Counted from the stretch's first letter, positions 20,713-30,255 are shown. The stretch is DNA of 64,000 nucleotides from Pseudidiomarina sediminum DSM 21906 (GCF_000423165.1 NZ_KE383983.1:269965-333964), one strand, 5' to 3'. Numbers and translations: made by a program. The notes: generated by a model not told the origin, from the letters alone.

Positions 20713-22047
20713 GTAGAGACTTTGACTCACGCCGCGGGCGAGTAGAAAACCAGTTAACGCCAACCACAGCCCGTGGTTGGCGTTTGTGTTTGTGAACCAC
20801 TGTTGACCAAGCCACCATAACGGCAAAAATACGCCAACTGCGCTGATTGCCATAGTATCGCGCATTGCGCGCGTATAGCCCAAGCCGATAAAGACACCAT
20901 CAAAGTAGTAACTCCAGTGGGCTATGAGTGGTAAGGCATAGATCCACGGCAAGAACAGTAGCGCGGTTTGAATGACATCGGGAAGGTCGGTTAAGAGGCG
21001 AATGATCTGGTGCCCGGCAAGTAAAAAGACCGTACTGTAGATGAGCGCAAAACCACAGGACCAAAACAACGTTAAGCGTAACCAATAGCGCACTTCGTCG
21101 CGTCGCTGACGGCCTACCGCTGCGCCAGCTAAGGCCTCCACAGCATAGGCAATACCATCAAGACCCAACGAAATAAGCATGAGAAACTGCATCAGTACGG
21201 CATTAACGGCCACGTAAATCTCGCCAAAGCGTGCGGCGTAACCGGTCATGCTTGCCATGCAGAGCTGCAGAATGAGCGAGCGTAAAAACACATCGCGATT
21301 CATGCTAAGAAAGCGCTTAAAGTAGCTGAGTTGGAGGTGCCATGCTTGTTGCAGTTGTAGGGTGTGGCGCAAAAAGTACAGGCCTAAAATGGCAGTAGCG
21401 ATCTCGGCGCTGACCGACGCCCAGGCGGCACCAACCACATTCAACTGGAGGCCAATGACGAGAAAAATATCTGCAACCACGTTAACGGCATTGGTAAAGA
21501 TCACCAAGAACATCGCTTGACGACTTTGTTGCCGTCCCAATAAAACACCTAACACGACGAGGTTAATCAATGCTGCTGGCGCGGCCCAGAGCCGAATGCT
21601 GATGTAAGATGTGGCGTAACCGCGAAGCTCTGGCGAAGGCTCAATAAGCCACCAAGCGAGCTCAAGTAACCAGGGGCGCAGCAGCAAGAGCAGTACGCCG
21701 ACGGCCACGGCAAACGTCAGTGCGTGTAAGGCAATTTGAAGCTGTTCTGCTGGTTTTTCACGGCCGTAAGCTCGGGCGATTTCACCAGTGGTGGTCATCC
21801 GCAAAAAAATCGCTAGCAGATAAATAAAGCTGACGACCATGGCCCCAAGGGCTACTGCGCTAAGGTAGATTGAATCGTCGAGATGCCCTATGATCGCGGT
21901 ATCGACCAGCCCCAATAAGGGCGCTGCAATGTTGGAAATAATCATAGGGATAGCAATGGCAATAATGCGGCGATGCGCGGGCCAGCTCCCCCAAAAAGAA
22001 TGGAGGTTTAGTGTGGCGATATTCCGGTTGTTTGGCTTACTGCTCAT
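20695..22047 (-). CDS. dinF: DinF-type MATE family efflux transporter
   Basis: 450 aa with twelve predicted membrane segments. The first reads IAIPMIISNIAAPLLGLVDT followed by AIIGHLDDSIYL and FLRMTTTGEIARAYG, which closely resembles E. coli DinF (LLGLVDTAVIGHLD, LRMSTTG). DinF exports toxic compounds or protects against oxidants and bile. In E. coli dinF is the second gene of the lexA operon; here it is 10 kb from lexA. AGGGA lies 7 bp before the ATG. Its first 35 bp overlap the start of the divergent deacetylase. Confidence 0.82.
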   Translation of the reverse strand: MSSKPNNRNIATLNLHSFWGSWPAHRRIIAIAIPMIISNIAAPLLGLVDTAIIGHLDDSIYLSAVALGAMVVSFIYLLAIFLRMTTTGEIARAYGREKPAEQLQIALHALTFAVAVGVLLLLLRPWLLELAWWLIEPSPELRGYATSYISIRLWAAPAALINLVVLGVLLGRQQSRQAMFLVIFTNAVNVVADIFLVIGLQLNVVGAAWASVSAEIATAILGLYFLRHTLQLQQAWHLQLSYFKRFLSMNRDVFLRSLILQLCMASMTGYAARFGEIYVAVNAVLMQFLMLISLGLDGIAYAVEALAGAAVGRQRRDEVRYWLRLTLFWSCGFALIYSTVFLLAGHQIIRLLTDLPDVIQTALLFLPWIYALPLIAHWSYYFDGVFIGLGYTRAMRDTMAISAVGVFLPLWWLGQQWFTNTNANHGLWLALTGFLLARGVSQSLYLLYRR

Positions 22048-23068
22048 CTTATTCCCTGTGATTTCGTATGCGGCGCAGCACGGTGTGGTGGTGTTGCAAT
22101 ACCATCATGTGGGAGATGATACACCGCGGGTGACTTCGGTGACAGCGCAGGAGCTTGAAGCACACTTCGCTTTCTTGCAAGAAAATGACTTTAACGTGGT
22201 GTCACTTGCCGACGCCCAGCAATTGGTGGCGCAAGATAAGGTGCCGGATAAAACCGTTGCCATTACTTTTGACGATAGTTGGCGAAACATCTACAGCAAT
22301 GGCCGTGCGGTGTTTGAGAAGTATCGCTATCCGTTTACGATTTTTGTGAATCCACACCTTATGGAAGAAACGCCGCGACTCTATATGTCATGGCAACAAT
22401 TGAACGCGTTAACGGAGTTCGGAGCGACCATCGCCAATCATTCCGAGTACCATGCCCATATGACGTGGCGCGAAGAAGGTGAAACCGAGACGCAATGGTT
22501 GGCAAGACAACAGCAAGCCATCGTGCAGGCGCAAGCAAAAATTGATGCCGAGTTGGGTAGCGCACAAGCAAAATACTTTGCGTACCCGTTTGGCGAGTAC
22601 AATCCCGAGCTTGCGGCGTTGCTTAAAGAGCTTGGCTACCTTGCCTTTGGTCAGCACAGTGGGCCTTGGAGTCGTTACGTTCCGCAGACGGAAATTCCGC
22701 GCTTTCCAGCGTCAGGCCATTATGCAAACCTAACAACACTTAAGACCAAGTTGCTGAGTTTGGCCTTACCAGCGCGTCGTGTCGCACCGACCAGCATGGT
22801 GCAGTCAAGCGATACAGAGCGTCTGACGATTGAGTTACAGGTTGAGCCTAGTGACGATGTACAGTGGCAACAGCTTGGCTGTTTCTATCAAGGAGAACGC
22901 TTGCAACCAGAGCTTGATGGTGAGCGACTCACGCTAAGTATTGATGGTTTGCCGGTGGGGCGCTCGCGGGTGAATTGCACGGCGCCAAGCAAACAGTTGC
23001 AGGGGCGCTTTTATTGGTATTCGGTGCCGTTAGTACGCCCTGACGCAGCAGGGCGTTGGCCTGATTAA
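22013..23068 (+). CDS. Exported polysaccharide deacetylase (NodB/PgaB-like)
   Basis: 351 aa. I chose the GTG at 22013 because GGAGG (22002-22006) precedes it by 6 bp and the protein then begins with a clean signal peptide (AIFRLFGLLLILFPVISYA). The NodB domain (about 25-240) has VLQYHHVGD, the metal motif ITFDDSW, NHSEYHAH and FAYPFGEYN. It would N-deacetylate an exported polysaccharide such as poly-GlcNAc or a wall glycan. No pga synthesis genes are nearby, so the substrate is open. It shares a TTAA double stop with the next gene. Confidence 0.83.
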   Translation: MAIFRLFGLLLILFPVISYAAQHGVVVLQYHHVGDDTPRVTSVTAQELEAHFAFLQENDFNVVSLADAQQLVAQDKVPDKTVAITFDDSWRNIYSNGRAVFEKYRYPFTIFVNPHLMEETPRLYMSWQQLNALTEFGATIANHSEYHAHMTWREEGETETQWLARQQQAIVQAQAKIDAELGSAQAKYFAYPFGEYNPELAALLKELGYLAFGQHSGPWSRYVPQTEIPRFPASGHYANLTTLKTKLLSLALPARRVAPTSMVQSSDTERLTIELQVEPSDDVQWQQLGCFYQGERLQPELDGERLTLSIDGLPVGRSRVNCTAPSKQLQGRFYWYSVPLVRPDAAGRWPD

Positions 23069-23688
23069 CGATAATCTCTGACGATCAAACGGAAGTCAGT
23101 GATGAGTTGCTCCATATCCACTGTCGGAATTTTTCCAGGGGTATGGCTGGCTTTGAAAATAGCGTGGCGTTGACCTTGTGGGTTGACCAGCACAATCGCT
23201 GAGCTGTGATTCACCAAGTAATCCATTTGGTCAGGAGCAGGAATGGAATACATCAAGCCTAAGCCGTTTACAAAGGGATAAAGCTGCTCGTGTTCGGCCC
23301 GCACGCCTAAGAATTCCGGACCAAAATAGCCGTTATATTGCGCCAACTTATCTAAACTATCGCGCTTGGGATCAACACTGATCATCCAAACCTTCACTGG
23401 CGCTTCAGCTTTCGCGTTGAGACGCGGCATTGCTTTTTTGAGATCGGCCATGGTGGTTGGACAGATATCAGGACACGAAGTGTAGCCGGTGAAAAGTAGA
23501 GTCCATTGGCCTTCGAGATCGGCATTGCTGATCGCGCTGCCATGATGTCCTTGCAATGAGAAAGGCTCCATCACTCGAGGTGGGTCGTAGACTAAGGCTT
23601 GCGGCTGGGGTTGTGGCAAACTGTTGTATATGACCACCCCGGCGACGAGAGCAATTAAGGCTACTACCGAAACCAATAACTTTTGCAT
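23065..23688 (-). CDS. SCO1/SenC family copper chaperone
   Basis: 207 aa with an N-terminal membrane anchor (about 4-21) and a thioredoxin-like domain facing the periplasm. The copper site is C72-PDI-C76 (TSCPDICP) and H161 (VNHSSAIV). SCO proteins metallate the CuA centre of cytochrome oxidase subunit II (coxB here, 30256-31377). Last gene of the oxidase biogenesis row, 22 bp after cyoE. Confidence 0.95.
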   Translation of the reverse strand: MQKLLVSVVALIALVAGVVIYNSLPQPQPQALVYDPPRVMEPFSLQGHHGSAISNADLEGQWTLLFTGYTSCPDICPTTMADLKKAMPRLNAKAEAPVKVWMISVDPKRDSLDKLAQYNGYFGPEFLGVRAEHEQLYPFVNGLGLMYSIPAPDQMDYLVNHSSAIVLVNPQGQRHAIFKASHTPGKIPTVDMEQLITDFRLIVRDYR

Positions 23689-23710
23689 TTCCTGACTACC
23701 TCATGTCGAT

Positions 23711-24619
23711 TTAACTGCCGAAAGATAATGTCGGTGCTGCTACATAATGGTCCACTAACAATAGCACAAACAAGGCCATCAACTGCCAGATGGAGAAGCT
23801 AAACATACGGTAGGCTGTGAGCTTTTCGGGAGCGAATTTAAGCTTCCATGCATAACCGAGAAACCAAATGCTCAGAATACTTGAGCCAATCAGGTAGATA
23901 ACACCAGACATGCCGACAATATAGGGCAACAAACAAATGATCGCGAGTAATATTGTGTACAACAAGATGCAGGTCTTAGTGAATTCAATGCCGTGAGTGA
24001 CCGGCAGCATTGGAATTTCAGCCTTGGCATAATCTTTTGCGCGATGCACTGCCAGTGCCCAGAAGTGTGGTGGTGTCCAGGTGAAGACAATCATCACCAG
24101 CAAAATCGCATGGGGGTGAATGTCGTTGGTCACTGCGGTCCAACCGAGTAACGGCGGTGCAGCACCTGCCAGTCCACCAATGACGATATTCTGCGGGGTC
24201 GCACGTTTCAGGTACATGGTATAAATCACCGCGTAGCCGACGAGGCTTGCTAAGGTCAGCCATGCGGTAAGCATGTTGACCCAAACTGCCAACACCGCAA
24301 AGCCGAGCAGGCCAATCAATGCTGCAAAGCCCAGAACGTGTCGCGGAGAGAGCGCACCTGAGGGCAGCGGGCGACGCAGGGTACGTGCCATACGGGCATC
24401 GATATGGCGGTCGACCAAATGATTGACCGCGGCAGCCGAGCCAGACATCAAACCAATACCGATCATGGCCGGTACCAGTACCTGCCAGCCTACCCAGGTA
24501 GGGCTGGCTAAGCAAAGTCCCACGAGCGCGGTAAGTAGAAGAAGGAGCACCACGCGAGGCTTGGTGAGCTCGAGGTAGTCACGCCAGTTAAAATAGGCTT
24601 TATAGGTTATCTCTGTCAT
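23711..24619 (-). CDS. cyoE: Protoheme IX farnesyltransferase (heme O synthase)
   Basis: 302 aa UbiA-superfamily membrane protein with about nine segments. The prenyl diphosphate motif [15 protein letters not shown] and the second Asp-poor loop after [14 protein letters not shown], with [19 protein letters not shown], are characteristic of heme O synthase. It attaches the farnesyl group to heme B; CtaA then makes heme A. An AGGA site precedes the ATG. It is the gene between ctaA and the SCO gene. Confidence 0.96.
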   Translation of the reverse strand: MTEITYKAYFNWRDYLELTKPRVVLLLLLTALVGLCLASPTWVGWQVLVPAMIGIGLMSGSAAAVNHLVDRHIDARMARTLRRPLPSGALSPRHVLGFAALIGLLGFAVLAVWVNMLTAWLTLASLVGYAVIYTMYLKRATPQNIVIGGLAGAAPPLLGWTAVTNDIHPHAILLVMIVFTWTPPHFWALAVHRAKDYAKAEIPMLPVTHGIEFTKTCILLYTILLAIICLLPYIVGMSGVIYLIGSSILSIWFLGYAWKLKFAPEKLTAYRMFSFSIWQLMALFVLLLVDHYVAAPTLSFGS

Positions 24620-24651
24620 AGCGAGTATCCTCTTAGACGCTTTTAGAGTTG

Positions 24652-25635
24652 TTATGCGTAGCGTCCGATTTTGTAATTGAGACCGACAAGGCTAAGTAAT
24701 AGCAATGCTCCGACAAGGTTATGCGCGACGGCAACGCTTAAGGGGAGCATGAAGATCACGTTGCTTAACCCTAACGCGATTTGCAGCAGTAGTGCTAGCG
24801 CAACCCAATTGAGACTGCTGCGAATCACCGTCGATTGGGCATTCCGGTAGCCCTTAAACAATAACCAGCCAGCAATGCATAGGGTTAAGACCGCGCCTAA
24901 GCGGTGGGCGACATGCATGGTCATACGTTCGGCATAGTCATGGGCCCCATACTGGTAGGTGACCGCTTCTGGCACAGAAAAAGCTCCAGCCACATCCAGT
25001 CGTGCGCTCCAGTCCCCCTCGCAAATAGGTAATTCTGTGCAGGCGAGTGCCGCGTAGTTGGCTGCGACCCATCCGCCTAGCGCAATTTGGGCAATCACGA
25101 CGACTAAGGTAAAAGCTGCCAATTTGCTGAAGCGGTGGGCGTGTTTATCGCCCATTGGCAGGTGCATTCGCTTTAGACGCAGGCGGAGCAGGTACAACAG
25201 CGATAAGGTCGCAAAGCCACCAAGTAAATGGCCCATAACGATAAGCGGCTGGAGGTTTAAGGTCACCGTCCACATGCCAAGCGCAGCTTGAAAAATCACC
25301 AGTGCAAGCAGTAACAGTGGCAATTTCACCGGTGTTTCGGCGCGTTTGCGCTGACGCACAAGCGCCGTGACGGCAATAAACAAAATCATTAACCCTAAGG
25401 TTCCTGCCGCATAGCGGTGCACCATTTCATTCCAGGCTTTATGGTGTTCTAACGGCGTATCAGGAAAGAGTGCCTGGGCTCGAGCCACCTTGTCAGCATC
25501 GGTAGGTACGGTGAGGTGGCCATAGCAACCGGGCCAATCAGGGCAGCCAAGCCCGGCATCGGTGAGACGGGTGTAGGCACCTAAGACAATCACAACAATA
25601 GCTAGGGCGAGACTGAAGTTCACTAAGGTTCGCAT
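24652..25635 (-). CDS. ctaA: CtaA/COX15, heme A synthase
   Basis: 327 aa with eight membrane segments in two four-helix halves. It opens with the family signature [19 protein letters not shown]. Heme-ligand histidines lie in [32 protein letters not shown] and VAHNLVGAL. It oxidises the heme O methyl to formyl to give heme A for the aa3 oxidase. Paired extracytoplasmic cysteines (C-x-n-C in LACTELPIC) are present. Confidence 0.95.
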   Translation of the reverse strand: MRTLVNFSLALAIVVIVLGAYTRLTDAGLGCPDWPGCYGHLTVPTDADKVARAQALFPDTPLEHHKAWNEMVHRYAAGTLGLMILFIAVTALVRQRKRAETPVKLPLLLLALVIFQAALGMWTVTLNLQPLIVMGHLLGGFATLSLLYLLRLRLKRMHLPMGDKHAHRFSKLAAFTLVVVIAQIALGGWVAANYAALACTELPICEGDWSARLDVAGAFSVPEAVTYQYGAHDYAERMTMHVAHRLGAVLTLCIAGWLLFKGYRNAQSTVIRSSLNWVALALLLQIALGLSNVIFMLPLSVAVAHNLVGALLLLSLVGLNYKIGRYA

Positions 25636-25641
25636 GATGGA

Positions 25642-26187
25642 TCACCCCATTCGTGAAAGTTTGAGCAAGGTGCGTAAGTCAGAGAGCAACTCTTTGGCTT
25701 TGGCACGCATCGTAGCTTCGTCACTGTAGCTTGGGTAATGCAGCATGACGTTGCCCATTGGGTCAATAATGAATAAATGATGCGCAGGTAGCGCTGCGAG
25801 CTCGCGCACGAGGCTGGCATTTTGCAGTGGCTGCACCATTGGAACTAGGTCTAGCGCCATGTTAACCGGGCTGCTACTGAGCAGTAGCGGTGTGACACGG
25901 TCACTTTCTTTACCGAGCGCGATATCCAGCTGATTCATGGCATAGAGCGCTTGCATGCAGTTCTCCGCACACGCTTGATCAGCAATCAAGGCGACATGCC
26001 AACCTTCAGGAAGGGTCGCATTGCTCGCTTCGCTAAGGGTGATAGGGGGCGATAACATAATGCCTTTATTGGTGGCTGCGCCCTCATACCAGCTTTGGTC
26101 GAGCACAAATTTAGCCCCAATAACAGGGAGGGCAAAAGCCAACACAACGCCAATCAAGGTGGCGCGGGATTTTTTTACTGCATTCAT
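25642..26187 (-). CDS. Membrane-anchored SCO/thioredoxin-like protein of the cox cluster
   Basis: 181 aa from the ATG at 26187, which overlaps the SURF1 stop as ATGA and has AAGGA 6 bp upstream. One membrane segment (about 9-28) is followed by a periplasmic domain. This carries C73-AEN-C77, the same CxxxC spacing as SCO copper chaperones, and a late LFIIDPMGNVMLHYP strand typical of thioredoxin folds. The SCO His ligand is not clearly present. An unnamed gene commonly sits between SURF1 and ctaA in Pseudomonas. A role in copper or disulfide handling during oxidase assembly is inferred, not shown. Confidence 0.72.
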   Translation of the reverse strand: MNAVKKSRATLIGVVLAFALPVIGAKFVLDQSWYEGAATNKGIMLSPPITLSEASNATLPEGWHVALIADQACAENCMQALYAMNQLDIALGKESDRVTPLLLSSSPVNMALDLVPMVQPLQNASLVRELAALPAHHLFIIDPMGNVMLHYPSYSDEATMRAKAKELLSDLRTLLKLSRMG

Positions 26188-26918
26188 GCACATTCCTTCT
26201 TTTTCGTTTTTATTTGGGAACGTCGTACAAAGAACACCACAATGACAGCGGCAAGCGCAAGTGAAAACCATTGCAAGGCATAGGCTTGGTGTTTTTCTGG
26301 TGGCATGACAGCGGGTTGCCAATGCCGCGGCCAGCCTAAGTCTGCGCTTTCAGCGAGCAGAATCATTGCTGGTGCAATAGGTTGCTCAAATTCAGTACTG
26401 AGTATCTCGAATTCAGCTTTTTGGATCCGGAATGCTTGGTCAAAAGGCTCGACAAGCTGTTGCGCAAGTTGAATTCCCTTTTGGTTGGGCGGGTACCACC
26501 AGCCGGTAATCTCGATGTTTCCTTGCGGTAACAGGACTTGGGGAACTTGGTTGCGATCATAATCCGCTGCAACCCAGCCCAAATTGACGGGTTGTAGGGT
26601 GTTTCTTGCGGCGCTTTCAAGTAGGCCGATAACCTGATAACCGACGCGCCCTTGATAGATTTGGTTGTCGAGTAGTAAGTAGGTTGGGTGAAACGAGCCG
26701 GTGAGACGTACAGGTTGAAAGCGAGTAAGGTTTGCAGTGTCGGTCGGTAAGGTCAGTAGGTCAGCGTTGTCGGCGCTATGCATGGCGTGCTCGAAGTCAT
26801 CAAACAGTTGTTGCTTTTCGGCCGCGCGGTCCAACTGCCAAAATCCAAGCTTGACCAAGCTAGCAATAGTCAGCACAGTGAGACCTACAATAAGAAGTGT
26901 ACTGATACGCATCAGCAT
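26184..26918 (-). CDS. SURF1 family cytochrome oxidase assembly protein
   Basis: 244 aa with the family's two terminal membrane segments (about 6-22 and 218-236) around a periplasmic domain. Hallmarks are LGFWQLDRAAEKQ near the N terminus, RLTGSFHPTYLLLDNQIYQGRVGY in the middle (split), VNLGWV, and HQAYALQWFSLALAAVIV at the C terminus. SURF1 is thought to help insert heme A into subunit I. ATG 26918 or 26912 are both possible starts. Confidence 0.92.
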   Translation of the reverse strand: MLMRISTLLIVGLTVLTIASLVKLGFWQLDRAAEKQQLFDDFEHAMHSADNADLLTLPTDTANLTRFQPVRLTGSFHPTYLLLDNQIYQGRVGYQVIGLLESAARNTLQPVNLGWVAADYDRNQVPQVLLPQGNIEITGWWYPPNQKGIQLAQQLVEPFDQAFRIQKAEFEILSTEFEQPIAPAMILLAESADLGWPRHWQPAVMPPEKHQAYALQWFSLALAAVIVVFFVRRSQIKTKKKECA

Positions 26919-26939
26919 TCACCACAACAGGACAGACAA

Positions 26940-27155
26940 ATGGTTGTTACCGCTAAAATCATTCTGGTACTACTCATGTTTTTTATGGTCTTTAATCTCA
27001 TGCGCGCATTGCTTGTTATGTTGCGCAACGATCCGACCCAACCACCCATGACCCGTTATTTGGGTCGTCGCGTAGGCGTGTCAGCCCTTGCGCTCGTTAT
27101 TATTATTTTATTGCTGGCATTTGGCGTGTTAGAGCCAAACCAGCGGCCTTACTAG
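26940..27155 (+). CDS. DUF2909 twin-transmembrane protein
   Basis: 71 aa small membrane protein with two helices (about 2-25 and 46-66) separated by a charged loop RNDPTQPPMTRYLGRR, matching the DUF2909 'twin transmembrane' family found beside cytochrome oxidase genes. I placed the start at 26940 (AGGA about 8 bp upstream). It is the only plus-strand gene inside the otherwise minus-strand cox cluster, divergent from SURF1 and convergent with coxC. Function is unknown; a small accessory or assembly role is inferred from context. Confidence 0.72.
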   Translation: MVVTAKIILVLLMFFMVFNLMRALLVMLRNDPTQPPMTRYLGRRVGVSALALVIIILLLAFGVLEPNQRPY

Positions 27156-27186
27156 GGGCGAACCCCAAGTAAGGCCAACTTCTGCA

Positions 27187-28068
27187 CTAGAGAACATAAA
27201 CAAAAATAAATAAGCACACCCAGACCACATCGACAAAGTGCCAATACCAACTGGTCGCTTGGAAGGCAAAGTGATGCTCGGGAGTAAAGTGACCTTTCAA
27301 GATGCGTAAGAACATGATGATCAGCATCAAGGTTCCTAAGGTCACGTGGACACCGTGAAATCCGGTCAGTAAGTAAAAAGTATTCCCATAGACACCAGAC
27401 GATAGGGTAAGGCCGAGCTCTTCGTAAGCGTGCACATACTCAGCACCTTGCAAGTACAAGAAAATACAGCCAAGAAGAATGGTAATGCCGAGCCACAAGG
27501 TCAGTTGCTTGCGTTTGCCTTTTTCAAGACCTACGTGGGCGAAGTGACAGGTAAACGAAGAGGTGATTAAGATCAAGGTGTTGTACAGTGGTAAACCTGC
27601 CCAGCCCATGGCTTGGGTTTCAGTACCCCCAGGCGTTTGTGTCAGCGGCCACATAGCCTCAAAACCTGGCCATAAAACCTCATTCGTCATTGCATTGTTG
27701 CTGGCGCCTCCGAGCCATTCAACGGCAATAACACGGGCGTAAAAAAGCGCGCCAAAGAAGGCCGCAAAAAACATGATTTCAGAGAAGATAAACCAAGCCA
27801 TGCCCTGGCGGTACGAGTGACCAAGTTGGGCGCTATAGAGCCCAGACATAGACTCATTGATCTGGTCACGAAACCAACCAAACAGCATAACGAGCATGAC
27901 AATGATGCCGCCGGTAAGCACATTCGCGCCCCAACCATCGACCTCATTTTTCATATCAATAACCGTATGGCCCGCACCAAAGGCGATGAGTCCTAGTCCA
28001 ATTGCGCCGACAATCGGCCATGGACTCGAGGCTGGCACATAATATTTTTCATGGTGTTGTTCTGCCAT
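27187..28068 (-). CDS. coxC: Cytochrome c oxidase subunit III
   Basis: 293 aa with seven membrane helices. Signatures include RQGMAWFIFSEIMFFAAFFGALF (split), the phospholipid/proton-path Glu in FSEIMFF, and the C-terminal GFHGVHVTLGTLML and WYWHFVDVVWVCLFIFVYVL. It stabilises subunit I turnover in the aa3 oxidase. GAGGATTTT precedes the ATG. It follows ctaG by 10 bp in the coxB-coxA-ctaG-coxC order. Confidence 0.97.
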   Translation of the reverse strand: MAEQHHEKYYVPASSPWPIVGAIGLGLIAFGAGHTVIDMKNEVDGWGANVLTGGIIVMLVMLFGWFRDQINESMSGLYSAQLGHSYRQGMAWFIFSEIMFFAAFFGALFYARVIAVEWLGGASNNAMTNEVLWPGFEAMWPLTQTPGGTETQAMGWAGLPLYNTLILITSSFTCHFAHVGLEKGKRKQLTLWLGITILLGCIFLYLQGAEYVHAYEELGLTLSSGVYGNTFYLLTGFHGVHVTLGTLMLIIMFLRILKGHFTPEHHFAFQATSWYWHFVDVVWVCLFIFVYVL

Positions 28069-28078
28069 AACAAAATCC

Positions 28079-28657
28079 TCAATTCGTTGTCGGCATAAGT
28101 GCCGCCAACGCGTCAGGTGTAACGTTTTCTGTCATGTCGTACATCGTGTATGACAGGGTAACTGTGTGAATATCAGCTGGGATCTCAGGGTCAAGATAGA
28201 ACTGCATCGGCATGGCAACGTTATCGCCTGCCGCTAAGGGTTGCTGATTGAAGCAAAAGCACTCCACTTTATTGAGGTAAAGTGAGGCTTCTCCCGGTGC
28301 TACCGAGGGAATCGCTTGGGCCACCATATTTTTGCCGGTACGGTTCTTGGCTAAGAAGTTAACCACTTTCGTTTCACCAGGATGCACCCGCACCGAAGTT
28401 ACCTCGGGCGCGAAGTCCCACGGCATGCCTTGATTCACACGGGTAATAAATTGCACATTAATGGTACGACTGGTATCCACCGAGCGTGTATTCGCGGCCG
28501 CTTGCCCATCGGTAAAGCGGCCATTGAATCCGGTGATGTCGCAAAACACATCATAGAGAGGGACCAAAGCGAACCCAAAGGCAAACATGCCGATGACGGT
28601 CAACAGGAGTCGCCGCACAATGCGTGTATTGTCAGGTCGGGTTGGTTGCTCAGACAT
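28079..28657 (-). CDS. ctaG: CtaG/Cox11, CuB copper insertion protein
   Basis: 192 aa, one N-terminal membrane helix (about 14-33) and a periplasmic immunoglobulin-like domain. The copper motif CFCF is present in VECFCFNQQPL. It delivers copper to the CuB site of subunit I. The family hallmarks YDVFCDITGFNG and MPMQFYLDP are intact. It begins 1 bp after the coxA stop with its ribosome-binding site GAGGTG inside coxA. Confidence 0.96.
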   Translation of the reverse strand: MSEQPTRPDNTRIVRRLLLTVIGMFAFGFALVPLYDVFCDITGFNGRFTDGQAAANTRSVDTSRTINVQFITRVNQGMPWDFAPEVTSVRVHPGETKVVNFLAKNRTGKNMVAQAIPSVAPGEASLYLNKVECFCFNQQPLAAGDNVAMPMQFYLDPEIPADIHTVTLSYTMYDMTENVTPDALAALMPTTN

Positions 28658-28658
28658 G

Positions 28659-30242
28659 TTATTTCACCTCAGGTGGCGTATCAAAGGTGTGATAAGGCGC
28701 CGGCGACGGAACGGTCCACTCTAGACCCTCAGCACCTTCCCAAGGTTTGGCCGGGGCTTTCTCGCCACCCTTCACACACTTGATAACGACCCACAAAAAG
28801 ATCAGTTGCGACAAGCCAAAGGCAAAGCCACCAATACTGACAATTTGGTTAATGTCGGCAAAGGCCAGTGAGTAATCTGGAATACGGCGTGGCATTCCAG
28901 CTAGACCTGCGAAGTGCATTGGGAAGAACAAGACGTTGACCGATATCAGTGAAGCCCAGAAATGTAGCTTGCCGAGTTTTTCGTCATACATATGCCCGGT
29001 CCATTTGGGTAACCAGTAATATGCGGCAGCCATAATCGAGAAAATGGCACCGCTCACCAGCACATAGTGGAAATGTGCAACCACGAAGTAGGTGTCGTGA
29101 TACTGGAAGTCAATTGGTGTAATGGCCAGCATAAGTCCCGAAAAACCGCCAATGGTGAATAAAATGACAAACGCCAAGGCAAACAGCATCGGAGTTTCAA
29201 AGGTCATGGCACCGCGCCACATGGTTGCAACCCAGTTGAATACTTTCACCCCGGTAGGAATGGAGATCAGCATGGTGCAGTACATAAAGAACAGCTCGGC
29301 AAAGACGGGCATGCCGGTGGTGAACATATGGTGCGCCCAAACCAAGAAGGATAGGCCAGCAATGGCTGCGGTGGCGTATACCATCGAGGCGTAACCAAAC
29401 AGTCGTTTGCGGGAAAACGCTGGAATGATGGCGGAGATGATACCGAAAGAGGGCAAAATCATGATGTACACTTCGGGATGACCAAAGAACCAGAAGATAT
29501 GCTGGAACATCACAGGGTCACCGCCACCTGCGGCATCGAAGAAGCTGGTCCCGAAATATTTATCGGTCAACACCATAGTCACCGCGCCTGCTAGCACTGG
29601 CATGACGGCGATGAGCAGGAATGCCGTGATAAACCAAGTCCAGACAAACAGCGGCATTTTCATATAACTCATGCCTGGGGCGCGCATGTTCATGATGGTC
29701 ACTATCACGTTAATCGCACCCATAATGGATGAAATCCCCATAATATGGACGGAGAACACGAACAATGCTGTTGAGTCGCTGCTATAGGTTGTCGATAACG
29801 GCGCGTAGAACGTCCAACCAAATGCTGGACCACCCCCTTCCATAAATAGCGACGCCAATAGAATCGCAAAGGCAAAGGGTAAGATCCAAAAGCTCCAGTT
29901 ATTCATCCGTGGTAGCGCCATATCCGGCGCACCAATCATCATCGGAATCATCCAGTTCGCTAAGCCCGTAAAGGCTGGCATTACGGCACCAAATACCATG
30001 ATCAGACCATGGACGGTGGTCATCTGGTTGAAGAAGTGTGGGTCAACTAATTGCAACCCCGGTTGGAATAGCTCGGCCCGAATGACCATTGCCATGGAAC
30101 CGCCAACCAAAAACATAATGAATGAGAACCAAAGATACATAGAGCCAATATCTTTATGGTTCGTCGTGAATAGCCAACGGGAAATCCCCGACGGCGCGTG
30201 GTGATGATCGTGTTGATCCATCTCGCCAACTACTGTGCTCAT
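28659..30242 (-). CDS. coxA: Cytochrome c oxidase subunit I
   Basis: 527 aa heme-copper oxidase catalytic subunit with twelve helices. Recognisable are the low-spin heme His in MTTVHGLIMVFG, the CuB/Tyr crosslink motif HPEVYIMILP, the CuB pair in WAHHMFTTGMP, and the heme a3/a ligands in HDTYFVVAHFHYVL. The D-channel entry Asp-like and K-channel residues fit an A-type oxidase. It reduces oxygen to water while pumping protons. It lies 13 bp after coxB. Confidence 0.98.
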   Translation of the reverse strand: MSTVVGEMDQHDHHHAPSGISRWLFTTNHKDIGSMYLWFSFIMFLVGGSMAMVIRAELFQPGLQLVDPHFFNQMTTVHGLIMVFGAVMPAFTGLANWMIPMMIGAPDMALPRMNNWSFWILPFAFAILLASLFMEGGGPAFGWTFYAPLSTTYSSDSTALFVFSVHIMGISSIMGAINVIVTIMNMRAPGMSYMKMPLFVWTWFITAFLLIAVMPVLAGAVTMVLTDKYFGTSFFDAAGGGDPVMFQHIFWFFGHPEVYIMILPSFGIISAIIPAFSRKRLFGYASMVYATAAIAGLSFLVWAHHMFTTGMPVFAELFFMYCTMLISIPTGVKVFNWVATMWRGAMTFETPMLFALAFVILFTIGGFSGLMLAITPIDFQYHDTYFVVAHFHYVLVSGAIFSIMAAAYYWLPKWTGHMYDEKLGKLHFWASLISVNVLFFPMHFAGLAGMPRRIPDYSLAFADINQIVSIGGFAFGLSQLIFLWVVIKCVKGGEKAPAKPWEGAEGLEWTVPSPAPYHTFDTPPEVK

Positions 30243-30255
30243 AGTCAGGTCTCCC

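Noticed and set aside
24018-24515. 165-codon minus-strand frame overlapping cyoE
   Set aside because: Same strand, different frame from cyoE, with Cys/Arg-rich composition unlike a real protein.
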